Below are positions 19,939-28,872 of a stretch of 64,000 nt of DNA, in pieces. The DNA is from Thermolongibacillus altinsuensis. Lineage in GTDB: Bacteria; Bacillota; Bacilli; Bacillales; Anoxybacillaceae. Location of the stretch: NCBI RefSeq assembly GCF_004341205.1, contig NZ_SLUL01000007.1:62001-126000 (forward strand). The letters run 5' to 3'. The position numbers and the translations under genes are program-made. Within the stretch, counting starts at the first letter, position 1; the number at the start of each line of letters is the position of its first letter. Under the pieces are notes generated by a model. That model saw only the letters and a list, made by a program, of their open reading frames with translations, ran no database searches and was not told the DNA's origin.

Positions 19939-21362
19939 TCATCTCCGCCTTTCTCTCGATTTTTAAACCAATCGCGAAAACGCTCTTTTCCTGGAGCCGG
20001 GAATTCACGAATCTCTGTCCATGCTTTCAGTGGACCTGGACCTTTCGAAATGCGTTCATTTACGGTAAATGGATTCATCGCACTTGATGCTAATTTAGAA
20101 CCGAGTTTATAAAGCGATGCTGACGCTGCGCCTAGCCCGAACGCTTTCATCGCCAATTTTTCTGAAATCGGCGCTTTTCCTTCACGTTCGACAATCGTCT
20201 GACGATGTTTTAGCAATAATTCATGAAGCGGAATTTTCACCGGACATGCTTCCGTACAAGCCGCACATAATGTCGATGCATACGGCAACTCTTTGTAGTC
20301 ATCATATCCGCCTAACAGAGGAGACAATACCGCTCCAATCGGACCTGAATAGATCGAGCCGTATGAATGACCGCCAATGTGACGATACACCGGACATACG
20401 CTGACACAAGCTGCACAGCGAATACACTGTAAAATAGACTGAAATTCTGTTCCAAGAATAGCGGAGCGACCGTTATCGACAATAACGAGATGAAACTCTT
20501 CTGGTCCATCCACATCTCCTTCATCTTTTGGACCCGTTAATACTGTAATGTAACTCGTCAATTTTTGCCCGACCGCACTGCGTGTTAATAAACTTACAAG
20601 CACTTCCATTTCTTCGAATGTCGGAACAATTCGTTCCATTCCCATCACTGTAATTTGCGTTTTCGGAAGCGCTGTCACTAAATCGGCATTTCCTTCATTC
20701 GTCACAAGCGTAATCGATCCTGACTCCGCAATCGCAAAATTACAGCCCGTAATTCCGACATCAGCTGTTAAGTATTCTTGGCGCAACATTTCGCGCGCAT
20801 GAAGCGCCAGTTCTTCCGGCTTCTCGGTTTTTGTGTATCCCAATTTTTCTCTAAACACGTCGCGGATTTGCTCTTTATTTTTATGAAGCGCTGGCGCAAT
20901 GATATGGGAAGGTGGATCGTGGTCATCTACTTGTAAAATGTACTCGCCAAGATCGGTTTCAATCACTTCACAGCCGACAGCTTCTAACGTCGCATTCATA
21001 TGAATCTCTTCTGTTACCATCGACTTTGATTTCACAATTTTTTTTGCATTCTTTTTAACAATGACATCGCGAATATATTCGTTTGCTTCTTCGGCTGTTT
21101 GAGCAAAGAAGACGTGACCGCCGCGCTTCGCTACATTTTCGCTTAACTGCATTAAATAATAATCAAGATGTTGCAGCGTATGTTGGCGAATTTGTTCACC
21201 GAGTGCGCGCCACTCTTCCCAATTTCCAAGCTCTGCCGCTGCTTCAAGACGGCGCGTCCGCAATCGATCTTGTGCTCCAGCAACTGCACCGCGCATAAAT
21301 GAATTATGAATGCCTTTTTCGACTCGTTCCTTAAACTCTTCTGTACTAATTTTCATCGCCAT
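19935..21362 (-). CDS. lutB: Iron-sulfur lactate oxidase subunit LutB
   Basis: 475 residues: an N-terminal LUD domain ([23 protein letters not shown]) followed by two 4Fe-4S motifs, [18 protein letters not shown] and [13 protein letters not shown], and a basic C-terminal tail. It passes electrons within LutABC. Start ATG 21362 lies 8 nt after AGGGGG. The gap to lutA is 21 bp and the end overlaps lutC. Confidence 0.94.
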   Translation of the reverse strand: MAMKISTEEFKERVEKGIHNSFMRGAVAGAQDRLRTRRLEAAAELGNWEEWRALGEQIRQHTLQHLDYYLMQLSENVAKRGGHVFFAQTAEEANEYIRDVIVKKNAKKIVKSKSMVTEEIHMNATLEAVGCEVIETDLGEYILQVDDHDPPSHIIAPALHKNKEQIRDVFREKLGYTKTEKPEELALHAREMLRQEYLTADVGITGCNFAIAESGSITLVTNEGNADLVTALPKTQITVMGMERIVPTFEEMEVLVSLLTRSAVGQKLTSYITVLTGPKDEGDVDGPEEFHLVIVDNGRSAILGTEFQSILQCIRCAACVSVCPVYRHIGGHSYGSIYSGPIGAVLSPLLGGYDDYKELPYASTLCAACTEACPVKIPLHELLLKHRQTIVEREGKAPISEKLAMKAFGLGAASASLYKLGSKLASSAMNPFTVNERISKGPGPLKAWTEIREFPAPGKERFRDWFKNREKGGDE

Positions 21363-21383
21363 GAAAAATTCCCCCTTTGATTC

Positions 21384-22100
21384 TTATCGGCTGTTCAGCA
21401 CTTCAGCGATATGCATCACTTTAATCGGTTTTCCTTTTCGTTCCATTCGTCCGCCGATGTTCATTAAACAGCCACAATCCGCTCCGATTAAATAATCAAC
21501 ATCAATTTCTTCAATATGGTGAATCTTTTCATCGACTATTTGTTCAGAAATTGGACCCATTTTCACTGAAAATGTCCCACCGAATCCACAGCAATTTTGT
21601 GCATTTGGAAGCGGAACAAATTCAAGCCCTTTCACATTTTTTAATAGTTTCATTGGCGCATCTTTTACACCAAGCAAACGTGTCATATGACATGATGTAT
21701 GGTACGTTGCACGCCCTTCTAACTTGGCACCGACATCCTCAACCTTTAGTACATCGACGATAAATTGTGTCAATTCATACGTTTTATCCGCTACCTTTTT
21801 TGCTCGCGCTTCCCACTCTGCATCCCCTTTAAAAATATGCGGATATTCTTTAAACATCGTCGCACAGGAACCAGACGGAGTGACGATATACTCCGCATGT
21901 TCGAATGTGCGAATCATATGTTTCATCGCTTCCTTCGCTTCTTTCACATAACCGCTGTTGTACGCTGGCTGCCCACAGCATGTTTGCGCTTCTGGAAACT
22001 CAATTTCACATCCTAAACGTTCCAATAATTCAACCGTTGCCTTCCCAACGTTCGTATGAAATAAATCAACTAGACACGTTACAAATAATGTCACTTTCAT
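21384..22100 (-). CDS. lutA: Lactate utilization protein LutA (CCG-domain)
   Basis: 238 residues with the two Cys-rich CCG domains found in heterodisulfide-reductase-like and glycolate-oxidase iron-sulfur subunits: [10 protein letters not shown] and [12 protein letters not shown], each followed by a later Cys. ATG 22100 ([14 protein letters not shown]) is taken because it lies about 8 nt from GAGGGG; an ATG two codons earlier is too close. First gene of lutABC. A CcpA-like site and a LutR-like operator lie upstream. Confidence 0.93.
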   Translation of the reverse strand: MKVTLFVTCLVDLFHTNVGKATVELLERLGCEIEFPEAQTCCGQPAYNSGYVKEAKEAMKHMIRTFEHAEYIVTPSGSCATMFKEYPHIFKGDAEWEARAKKVADKTYELTQFIVDVLKVEDVGAKLEGRATYHTSCHMTRLLGVKDAPMKLLKNVKGLEFVPLPNAQNCCGFGGTFSVKMGPISEQIVDEKIHHIEEIDVDYLIGADCGCLMNIGGRMERKGKPIKVMHIAEVLNSR

Positions 22101-22123
22101 TCCCATTTCCCCTCTTTCTACAA

Positions 22124-22137
22124 AGAAAACGTTTTCT
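22124..22137. promoter_or_regulatory. cre-like (CcpA) site in the lutA leader
   Basis: AGAAAACGTTTTCT is a perfect 14-bp palindrome fitting the catabolite-response element, between the LutR-like operator and the lutA start. This would give carbon-catabolite repression of lactate use. Confidence 0.65.
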
Positions 22138-22178
22138 TTTTTATCACTTTACCCCGAAATTTTCCATTAGTCAACTGG

Positions 22179-22189
22179 TCATCTGATGA
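22179..22189. promoter_or_regulatory. Candidate LutR operator upstream of lutA
   Basis: TCATCTGATGA, an 11-bp near-perfect palindrome. The same core (inverted) recurs upstream of lutR at 23147-23157. It abuts TATACT (22193-22188), a possible minus-strand -10 box. Confidence 0.7.
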
Positions 22190-22211
22190 GTATAGTACAA
22201 AAAATAGTAAC

Positions 22212-22241
22212 TAGGCTGTTTTTTCACAAAAAAACAGCCTA
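22212..22241. terminator. Terminator between lutR and lutA
   Basis: TAGGCTGTTTTTT-CAC-AAAAAAACAGCCTA, long stem with a T-run; separates lutR from the lutABC transcript. Confidence 0.8.
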
Positions 22242-22269
22242 ATCATTTGTGAGCGCTTACTTAAAACGC

Positions 22270-22980
22270 TTACTTAATATAGTCAGCAAGCACATTCTCG
22301 ACATGCCCTAAATGTTCTTTCATTCGCTCTTGGGCTAACTCATCGTCTTGAGCTTTAATCGCTTCAAAAATTCGAATATGGTCTTCAAGCAATTGCTCAC
22401 TCGTCGCTTGTTTCGCAAATAGCCATATTCGCCTTGTTTCTCGCATCGTTTCCATCATCATGCCGGATACGTTGTTCATTAAGCTGACTAAAAGCGGATT
22501 TTGCGAAGCAGCGGCAATCGCCATATGAAATAAAAAGTCAGCTTTTTCCCCAAGTTCTTCGTCACCAATCGCCTCACGCATTTGGATCAAAGCATGCTCC
22601 ATTGCTCTTAAATCTCGCTCTGTTCGCTTTCGTGCTGCTACACCGGAAGCACCAACTTCTAATAGTTTACGAACTTCAAGTAAATGAGCAACATCTTCCT
22701 TTTTCATTAAAATCGCAATGGAAATCGGGAAAGAAAGCATCGCTGGATCAAATTCACGAACATAAGTTCCCTCCCCCTGCTTTATTTCGATGAGCCCCAT
22801 CGCTCTTAACGCGCTTAATGCTTCACGAATAGCCGCGCGCCCAACTTGGAAATTTTCAGCAAGTTGTTGAACGGAGTCTAATTTATCTCCAGGTTTCAAC
22901 TGCCCTGTTTTGATCATTTCAAAAATCGCTTCAGCAACTTCTTCGTATATTTTTTTCGGTTTAATTTGTTTATAAATCAC
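22270..22980 (-). CDS. lutR: GntR/FadR-family lactate-responsive repressor LutR
   Basis: 236 residues. The N-terminal winged helix-turn-helix reads KLDSVQQLAENFQVGRAAIREAL, followed by the all-helical FCD ligand domain with its Asp/His metal residues. LutR represses lutABC until L-lactate binds. It is encoded directly upstream of lutA on the same strand, with its own terminator. A TCATCAGATGA palindrome lies about 165 bp upstream, suggesting autoregulation or control of the divergent gene. Identity rests on family plus context. Confidence 0.88.
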   Translation of the reverse strand: MIYKQIKPKKIYEEVAEAIFEMIKTGQLKPGDKLDSVQQLAENFQVGRAAIREALSALRAMGLIEIKQGEGTYVREFDPAMLSFPISIAILMKKEDVAHLLEVRKLLEVGASGVAARKRTERDLRAMEHALIQMREAIGDEELGEKADFLFHMAIAAASQNPLLVSLMNNVSGMMMETMRETRRIWLFAKQATSEQLLEDHIRIFEAIKAQDDELAQERMKEHLGHVENVLADYIK

Positions 22981-23143
22981 CCATTTTCACCCCATAACAA
23001 CAATGTTCGAACATTCGCTATCTTTTTTTATAGTAGCACTTTCTGCGACACAAATGAAATACAATATCATGTTTTTCATCAAAAGAAATGTGAAAAATTT
23101 TTAAATTGTGATATCGAAAAATGTTTACGCTTACATTATGATT

Positions 23144-23160
23144 TAATCATCAGATGATTA
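23144..23160. promoter_or_regulatory. Palindromic LutR-like operator upstream of lutR
   Basis: TAATCATC-A-GATGATTA, perfect 8-bp arms around one base. Shares the TCATC/GATGA core with the site ahead of lutA. Confidence 0.7.
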
Positions 23161-23173
23161 TATAACCTTGCTT

Positions 23174-23204
23174 AAAAAGGCTGTCTGAAAAGGACAGCCT
23201 TTTT
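23174..23204. terminator. Terminator-like hairpin between two divergent genes
   Basis: AAAAAGGCTGTC-TGAAAAG-GACAGCCTTTTT, symmetric with T-runs on both strands. No gene ends here: lutR points left and the radical SAM gene points right, so it may insulate them or be a relic. Confidence 0.7.
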
Positions 23205-23273
23205 CATTTGAATTTGGTTATGATATAATTATGATTTGCTTTAAACGATTGAACATAAAGGAGATTTCGTGCG

Positions 23274-25052
23274 ATGAAGATCATCTGTACAACGTTAAAT
23301 GCCAAATATATTCATACGAATTTAGCCATTCGTTATTTAAAAGCATACGCCCAACCCGAATTTCAAATTGATATCGTTGAATATACGATCAAAGACCCAT
23401 CCTTAAACATTGTCACGGATTTATATCAACGTCAACCAGATATCATCGGATTTAGCTGCTATATTTGGAACATTGAAGAAACGATTAAAATCGTTAAAAT
23501 GCTTAAAAAAATCCGCCCCGATTTAATTGTTGTCGTCGGCGGACCGGAAGTATCGTACGACGTAAAAGAATGGATGGAAAACGTTCCAGAGTTTGATTTT
23601 ATCGTCATCGGCGAAGGAGAAGAAACGTTTAAACAACTTTTATTCGCATTGCAAAAAGGGAAAGACGTATCATCTGTTCACGGCATTGCCTTTCGCCAAA
23701 ACGGAAACGTCATCATCAACCCACAGCAAAATAAAGTTAACTTAGCGGAAATGCCGTCACCGTTTCGCTTCCCTGAAGACATTCCGCATCTTTCCAAACG
23801 GATCACCTATATCGAAACGAGTCGTGGCTGTCCGTTTAACTGTCAGTTTTGCCTTTCTTCGACTGAAGTCGGCGTTCGTTATTTTGATCGGGAAAAAGTA
23901 AAAGAAGATTTGCGTTATTTAATGAAAAACGGGGCAAAGAATATTAAATTTATTGATCGCACGTTTAATATTAGCCGAAGTTACGCCATGGAGATGTTTC
24001 AATTTTTAATTGATGAACATGTACCGGGGACCGTGTTTCAATTTGAAATTACCGCTGATATTATGCGCCCTGAAGTGATTGAGTTTTTGAATAAAGAAGC
24101 GCCTCCAGGGCTATTCCGCTTTGAAATTGGCGTTCAATCAACCAATGATGAAGTAAACAAACTAGTCATGCGCAAACAAAACTTTGAAAAGTTAACACGC
24201 ACCGTCACGATGATTAAAAATGGCGGTAAAATTGTACAACATCTCGATTTAATTGCCGGACTTCCAGAAGAGGATTACACTTCATTCCGCAAAACGTTTA
24301 ATGATGTGTTCGCTCTTCGCCCTGAAGAAATACAGCTTGGATTTTTAAAAATGCTGCGCGGAACAGGACTTCGCTTACGCGCAAAAGAATACGGCTACGT
24401 CTTTATGGATCATGCGCCATATGAAATTTTATCCAACAACGTTCTTTCCTTCTCTGACATCGTTCGCATTAAACAAGTGGAAGATGTGCTTGAAAAATAT
24501 TGGAATGATCATCGCATGGATGAAACGATTGAATATTTAGTGACGAACATCTTTGAAACGCCGTTTGACTTTTTCCAACAGTTTGGAACGTATTGGGATG
24601 AACAAGGTTGGGCGCGCATCGGCCATCAGTTAGAAGATTTATTCCGACGTTTATATCAATTCTTACAGACCCAATCATTACAAGAGCTTCCAATCATTGA
24701 AGGACTGATGAAATACGACTATTTGCGCAATCAAAAGCATAAACCACGCAAACCATGGTGGGATGAAAAAAGCGATAAAACGTTGCGCACAAAAATTTAT
24801 TCGTACGTTCTCGACCATCCAGAGGCGCTTGGAGAAACGTTTGCGTCCTTGCAGTTAAATGAAAAAGATTTGTTTAAACATACCGTCATGGAAATCGTTC
24901 CATTTGATCTGCCGCACTATTTAGAAACAAAAGAAATTCGTCAAGACGAAACAGCGATGATCGTTTATTTCGACCCAGCTACCGCAACCGCCCATCCATA
25001 TTTTTTACGAACATCTGCACTAAAAGAGGCTGACTCAAAACATCGCCTTTGA
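23274..25052 (+). CDS. B12-binding domain radical SAM protein
   Basis: 592 residues. An N-terminal cobalamin-binding-like domain (about 1-140, with GFSCYIWNIEE and VVVGGPEVSYD) precedes a radical SAM barrel whose cluster motif is TSRGCPFNCQFCLSS (CxxxCxxC near 187). The C-terminal 200 residues look like the DUF4080 extension found on this branch. Such enzymes methylate or rearrange unreactive carbons; the substrate is unknown. ATG follows AAAGGAG. Single-gene transcript with a promoter-like TATAAT near 23224 and a strong terminator whose loop contains the stop codon. Confidence 0.9.
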   Translation: MKIICTTLNAKYIHTNLAIRYLKAYAQPEFQIDIVEYTIKDPSLNIVTDLYQRQPDIIGFSCYIWNIEETIKIVKMLKKIRPDLIVVVGGPEVSYDVKEWMENVPEFDFIVIGEGEETFKQLLFALQKGKDVSSVHGIAFRQNGNVIINPQQNKVNLAEMPSPFRFPEDIPHLSKRITYIETSRGCPFNCQFCLSSTEVGVRYFDREKVKEDLRYLMKNGAKNIKFIDRTFNISRSYAMEMFQFLIDEHVPGTVFQFEITADIMRPEVIEFLNKEAPPGLFRFEIGVQSTNDEVNKLVMRKQNFEKLTRTVTMIKNGGKIVQHLDLIAGLPEEDYTSFRKTFNDVFALRPEEIQLGFLKMLRGTGLRLRAKEYGYVFMDHAPYEILSNNVLSFSDIVRIKQVEDVLEKYWNDHRMDETIEYLVTNIFETPFDFFQQFGTYWDEQGWARIGHQLEDLFRRLYQFLQTQSLQELPIIEGLMKYDYLRNQKHKPRKPWWDEKSDKTLRTKIYSYVLDHPEALGETFASLQLNEKDLFKHTVMEIVPFDLPHYLETKEIRQDETAMIVYFDPATATAHPYFLRTSALKEADSKHRL

Positions 25053-25075
25053 GCGATGTTGAGTCAGCCTCTTTA
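25022..25075 (+). terminator. Long terminator containing the radical SAM stop codon
   Basis: AAAGAGGCTGACTCAA pairs with TTGAGTCAGCCTCTTT; an inner CATCGC/GCGATG continues the stem. The stop codon (25050-25052) lies in the loop. Probably bidirectional with the PTS-like gene. Confidence 0.88.
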
Positions 25076-25080
25076 TATAA

Positions 25081-26094
25081 TTAGATCGGTAATCTTAAAT
25101 CGTTTTCTTTAATCTTGCCAAGCTTTTTAAGCATATAGTAGATGGCATATGAGATAACAGCTGGCACAATGACATAAGTGATCAACATCGCTGGAACGAT
25201 AAATCTAGCATCATATATTGTTAAAAGCTGTATTGGTGCAACGAAAGAGCTTAATCCCATACCTGCAATCTCTTTTCCTGCTTCAATTTTGAACACTAAC
25301 GCGGAGATTGGTCCAGCAACCGCACTGGCAACGACGGTTGGCAGTAAGATGTATGGGTTTTTCGTAATGTTCGGCAATTGCACTTTAGGAGTGCAGACCC
25401 CTTGAGCTAAAATTCCGCCTAGTTGATTCTCTTTCCAAGAAATGAGAGAGAATCCGATAAAGTGCGCCGCACATCCTGCCAAAGCTGCTCCACCGGCAAT
25501 GCCGCTTAAATCTAAGGCCATCGCTAATGCCACAGATGATGCTGGTGAGATTAAGAACAATCCCCAAACGACAGCTAAAACGATCGATGAGAGCAGCGGG
25601 TTACCTGCAGTTGATGATTTAATCGCTCCTCCTACCGTTGTTAAAACAGGGGCAATGATTTGTGATAACCATAAACCGGCCAATCCAGCGATTAACATCG
25701 TTCCCAACGGAACAATCATCATATCGAGAACGGTTTTTCCGCTGATTCGTTTCCCTACATAAGTGGCAATCGTTGCCGTTAGCAATGCGCCAATTGGTTC
25801 ACCTGGTTTAATGAGAACACCTGCTTCTGTAATGCTTAGCGCGCCTGCTCCGACTGCCGCTGCAATCATCGCCGAGAAGATGACAAGAGCGTTTGCTCCC
25901 AGCATTAAGGCAATTCCCGCACCGATGGCTGGTGCCATCAGACTAATCGAAATCGTGCCAATTTGTTCAAGTGCACTAATTCCAAAGTTTGTTCCTAAGT
26001 TTTTAATAAGCAAACCAATACCGAGTGTGACAAAAATTCCTTGTGCAATACCTGTTGAAGCTTTAAAAATTCTTGGCATTACATATTCTTTCAT
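25081..26094 (-). CDS. Stand-alone PTS EIIC-like membrane protein (PTS_EIIC_2 family)
   Basis: 337-residue polytopic protein, rich in Gly/Ala, with about ten hydrophobic segments. The sequence fits the PTS_EIIC_2 (PfoR-like) family, which resembles PTS permeases but occurs without EIIA/EIIB; none are seen here. It follows the lactate-dehydrogenase-like gene by 22 bp, so the two are co-transcribed, suggesting transport of a 2-hydroxy- or 2-keto-acid or a sugar acid rather than a PTS sugar. Substrate unknown. Confidence 0.8.
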   Translation of the reverse strand: MKEYVMPRIFKASTGIAQGIFVTLGIGLLIKNLGTNFGISALEQIGTISISLMAPAIGAGIALMLGANALVIFSAMIAAAVGAGALSITEAGVLIKPGEPIGALLTATIATYVGKRISGKTVLDMMIVPLGTMLIAGLAGLWLSQIIAPVLTTVGGAIKSSTAGNPLLSSIVLAVVWGLFLISPASSVALAMALDLSGIAGGAALAGCAAHFIGFSLISWKENQLGGILAQGVCTPKVQLPNITKNPYILLPTVVASAVAGPISALVFKIEAGKEIAGMGLSSFVAPIQLLTIYDARFIVPAMLITYVIVPAVISYAIYYMLKKLGKIKENDLRLPI

Positions 26095-26116
26095 AAGAAA
26101 CTCCTTCTTCCTATTC

Positions 26117-27112
26117 CTAAAAGATGGAATTTTTTTGCGAAAATTGTACTAAAATCTCTTGTTTGTAACCGATGCTTTCCATGTATTGACGCAATATAGC
26201 ATTGGATTGTTTGAATTTTGCTTGCTCTTCTTCCGTTAAGCGAAGCTCGATAATTTCTTTAATTCCTTCGCGAGTAATAACGGCAGGAACACCTGTGCAA
26301 ATTTCTCTCTCGCCGTACTCGCCGTCCAACACGCAAGAGAGGGCAATGATTTTATGGTCGTCATTGAAAATTGATTTTGTAATGTAAGCTAACGCATTTC
26401 CGATCCCGTAATAAGTGGTTCCTTTTCGTTTTAAGATCTCAAAGCCAACCTTTCTAACCTTGTCGACAATTTCATCTAAATCGATTTCACCAAGTTCTTC
26501 TTTTCGTTCCTCTAAAATTTCTAGAAGCGGCTTTCCGCCTACGTAAGTGTGAGACCAAGCTGCAAATTGCGAATCCCCATGTTCACCCATCATGTAGCCG
26601 CTAATGCTTCTTGGATCGACATCTAAAATTTCGGATAAAAATGTTTTTAATCTTGAAGAATCTAGCGAAGTACCTGTTCCGATCACTCGATGTCTTGGTA
26701 AACCGGATAGCTTCCAAACGTGATAGGTGATAATATCAACCGGGTTGGAAGCGATTAAGAAAATTCCATCAAAACCGCTCGCCATAATTTGTGGAACGAT
26801 ATCTTCCATAATTTTTGCGCCAATTCCTAGCGTATCTAGGCGAGTTTGACCTGGTTTTGGCGGCGGACCAGCAGTAATAATCGCGACATCAACATCTTCT
26901 AAATCGCTGTAGGATGCCGCGCGAACCTTCGTTCTTGAATTTACAAAATCGATGCAATGGGATAAATCTAAGGATTCACCTATCGCGCGTTCCTTGTTGA
27001 TATCGATCATTAATAATTCTTCACAAATTCCTTGATTGATGATGGAATAGGCCGCGCTTGAACCAACTAATCCTGTACCGATGATCGCAACTTTTCTTGT
27101 TGTTTTTCCCAT
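26117..27112 (-). CDS. L-lactate/L-2-hydroxyacid dehydrogenase family protein
   Basis: 331-residue NAD-dependent dehydrogenase. [13 protein letters not shown] is the Rossmann loop, [19 protein letters not shown] the substrate arginine region, and [11 protein letters not shown] holds the catalytic His. In the specificity loop, where lactate dehydrogenases have Gln and malate dehydrogenases Arg, this protein has Pro ([11 protein letters not shown]). It is also diverged from the canonical Geobacillus Ldh, so another 2-hydroxyacid is likely. Its ATG directly follows the stop of a 47-codon ORF. No ribosome site other than AAGGAAAG inside that ORF is seen, implying coupling. Confidence 0.88.
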   Translation of the reverse strand: MGKTTRKVAIIGTGLVGSSAAYSIINQGICEELLMIDINKERAIGESLDLSHCIDFVNSRTKVRAASYSDLEDVDVAIITAGPPPKPGQTRLDTLGIGAKIMEDIVPQIMASGFDGIFLIASNPVDIITYHVWKLSGLPRHRVIGTGTSLDSSRLKTFLSEILDVDPRSISGYMMGEHGDSQFAAWSHTYVGGKPLLEILEERKEELGEIDLDEIVDKVRKVGFEILKRKGTTYYGIGNALAYITKSIFNDDHKIIALSCVLDGEYGEREICTGVPAVITREGIKEIIELRLTEEEQAKFKQSNAILRQYMESIGYKQEILVQFSQKNSIF

Positions 27113-27256
27113 CTAGGTCTTTCCTTTCTTATTTTTCGTTTCTTCCAGCAATTCGATCGTTTTTTGAGCGTTGAAATCGCCAAGTTCGTGCCCAAATTCT
27201 TCTTTTAAAACATCGCTTGGAATCGGAATAGTCTTCCCCTTTTCCTTGTTCTTCAT
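27113..27256 (-). CDS. 47-residue hypothetical protein, third of three coupled tiny ORFs
   Basis: A short hydrophilic protein starting MKNKEKGKTIPIPSD, rich in Lys and Glu, with no membrane segment or Cys. AAGGGAAG sits ahead of the ATG. Its stop is directly followed by the ATG of the dehydrogenase gene, so it may serve to couple translation. I recognise no family. Coding status is supported by the ribosome site and tight packing only. Confidence 0.55.
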   Translation of the reverse strand: MKNKEKGKTIPIPSDVLKEEFGHELGDFNAQKTIELLEETKNKKGKT

Positions 27257-27259
27257 CGT

Positions 27260-27415
27260 TTACTTCCCTTGTCTTCCTTTTTGCGAATTGCGATTGGCGC
27301 CGCGGCTCATATCTTCTTCCCCTGCATATTGGGCAGCAAACTCATCTTTTGGCATGCTTTCGGTCGGCGTTTGATTATTTGTTTTCGCCGCATCATGTGT
27401 CAATTTTCGTTTCAA
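27260..27415 (-). CDS. 51-residue hypothetical protein, second of three coupled tiny ORFs
   Basis: Begins at TTG 27415, whose last two bases are shared with the preceding ORF's stop (TTGA). GAGGAGG lies upstream inside that ORF. The product is polar and Asn/Gln/Lys-rich (AAKTNNQTPTES, SRGANRNSQKGRQGK), a composition common in small spore-associated proteins, but I cannot assign a family. The next ORF starts 3 bp after its stop. Confidence 0.6.
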   Translation of the reverse strand: MKRKLTHDAAKTNNQTPTESMPKDEFAAQYAGEEDMSRGANRNSQKGRQGK

Positions 27416-27552
27416 TTCAATTCCTCCTCACGTTTGTATGCGATTAATACAATTTCTTCGCCTGTTTCTTCACGCAATTTTTTCTCCAAATCCTGAATCT
27501 TTTCAAGAGCATTGCTTTCTAAATAAGCAACAGGAAATGAACGATTTTTCAA
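27412..27552 (-). CDS. 46-residue hypothetical protein, first of three coupled tiny ORFs
   Basis: TTG start at 27552 behind AAGGGGGG. The protein has a central amphipathic helix (ALEKIQDLEKKLREETG) followed by a strand-like EIVLIAYKRE. No known family is recognised. It heads the run of three tiny ORFs, the dehydrogenase and the PTS-like gene, and is divergent from the DUF3905-like gene at 27650. Confidence 0.6.
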   Translation of the reverse strand: MKNRSFPVAYLESNALEKIQDLEKKLREETGEEIVLIAYKREEELN

Positions 27553-27649
27553 TCTTCTCCCCCCCTTGTTTTTCTTAATGTCAGTAAAACGAAACATTTT
27601 TATTCATAACAATCGCTCCGAAGGTCAAACTAATGATGAGGTGATCGCA

Positions 27650-27994
27650 TTGGAAAACAAAAAAAACATGGAGTCGCCTATTTTGGATGAAACCCAACCT
27701 CATCAAATCCATGCCCCATCTTTTAAAGGAACGGGGATTCGCATGCAGCCGCCATTTGTTAATCGTTACGGAGTCGTCATTGGTGATAGTAAATATAACT
27801 CCCAAAATTCTCCGCTTAACCATTGGAGCGATGAAACCGATCCGAGCACGATGACAGGAGATGAATGGGTTCATCCGACAAACGATATCGGTTGGAATAC
27901 AGCTGAAAACCGTGAACTTCTCGAAAAGAAAAAACGGGTACAAGGCGTCCCGTTTATGCACCCGAGCATCGATACAAGCTACGATGCCGATTAA
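27650..27994 (+). CDS. DUF3905-like small protein
   Basis: 114 residues from TTG 27650, which has GATGAGGTG upstream. The central NRYGVVIGDSKYN, SPLNHWSDETDP and GDEWVHPTNDIGWNT resemble the uncharacterised Bacillaceae family DUF3905 (recalled, not searched). Hydrophilic, no signal peptide, no Cys. Single gene between a divergent tiny-ORF operon and a bidirectional terminator. Function unknown. Confidence 0.75.
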   Translation: MENKKNMESPILDETQPHQIHAPSFKGTGIRMQPPFVNRYGVVIGDSKYNSQNSPLNHWSDETDPSTMTGDEWVHPTNDIGWNTAENRELLEKKKRVQGVPFMHPSIDTSYDAD

Positions 27995-28031
27995 AAAAAC
28001 AATCCCGCGCAAATCGCACGGGATTGTTTTT
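27995..28031. terminator. Bidirectional terminator
   Basis: AAAAAACAATCCCG and CGGGATTGTTTTT arms around an 11-nt loop, between the convergent DUF3905-like and sugar-permease genes; touches the permease stop codon. Confidence 0.88.
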
Positions 28032-28857
28032 ATTTTCCACCTGTAAACGAAATTCCTTTAATGAAATAGCGGTTGAAAAAGGCGTAAATCACGAGAACAG
28101 GCAATGTAAATACCATGGATGCCGCCATAATGTAGTTCCAGTAGCTAATGTATTGACCTTTAAACGAGTTTAAACCGAGCGGAAGCGTAAATAGTTGCGG
28201 ATCCGATAAAATGATCAGCGGACGCATAAAGTCGTTCCATGAACCCATAAAAACGAAAATCGCTTGCGCCGCTAATGCTGGTCGAGCGAGCGGCAACACA
28301 ATGCGGAAAAACGTCCCGATGCGGCTTAATCCGTCCAACGCCGCCGCTTCCTCTAATTCTTTCGGGAAGTTAATGAAAAATTGGCGCATCATAAAAATAA
28401 ACGTTGCGTTAATCATCGCTGGAACAATCATTCCTTGATAAGTATTTAGCCAGCCGAGCTGTTTCAAAATTAAATAGTTTGGAATCATCGTTACTTGCGC
28501 AGGAATCATTAAAACCGCCAAAATAATCATAAATAACGTATTCTTTCCCGGGAACCGAAGACGAGCAAGCGCATAGCCAGCCATTGAGTTAAAAATTAAG
28601 TTGAGCGCCGTCACGGTCACCGCAATAAACACGCTGTTTAACAACCAGCGTGGAAACAACGCCTGTTCCACGAAAATTTGTTTATAGTTATCAAGCGTAA
28701 AGTTTTTCGGAATAAAGTTGATCGATCCGCTTACAATTTCCTCTAACGTTTTAAACGAAGACGATAACGCCCATAAAAACGGAATGAGCGTAATGATCGC
28801 ATATAAGACGAGAATGGTGTACAAAAGCGCTTTTCCGAAGCCTATTTTCTTTTTCAT
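28030..28857 (-). CDS. Sugar ABC transporter permease, MalG-like
   Basis: 275 residues, six membrane segments. The cytoplasmic EAA loop, contacting the ATPase, reads EEAAALDGLSRIGTFFRIVLP. Belongs to the carbohydrate-uptake CUT1 group. Strong GGAGGGGG site. It pairs with the upstream permease (15-bp gap). Last gene of the alpha-glucoside operon; no ATPase gene is present, so a shared MsmX-type ATPase must energise it. Confidence 0.9.
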   Translation of the reverse strand: MKKKIGFGKALLYTILVLYAIITLIPFLWALSSSFKTLEEIVSGSINFIPKNFTLDNYKQIFVEQALFPRWLLNSVFIAVTVTALNLIFNSMAGYALARLRFPGKNTLFMIILAVLMIPAQVTMIPNYLILKQLGWLNTYQGMIVPAMINATFIFMMRQFFINFPKELEEAAALDGLSRIGTFFRIVLPLARPALAAQAIFVFMGSWNDFMRPLIILSDPQLFTLPLGLNSFKGQYISYWNYIMAASMVFTLPVLVIYAFFNRYFIKGISFTGGK

Positions 28858-28872
28858 TGGCCGTCCCCCTCC

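Noticed and set aside
19935-22100. lutA-lutB as a second glycolate oxidase
   Set aside because: LutB carries a LUD domain plus ferredoxin motifs and no FAD-oxidase domain; glcD-glcF elsewhere fill that role.
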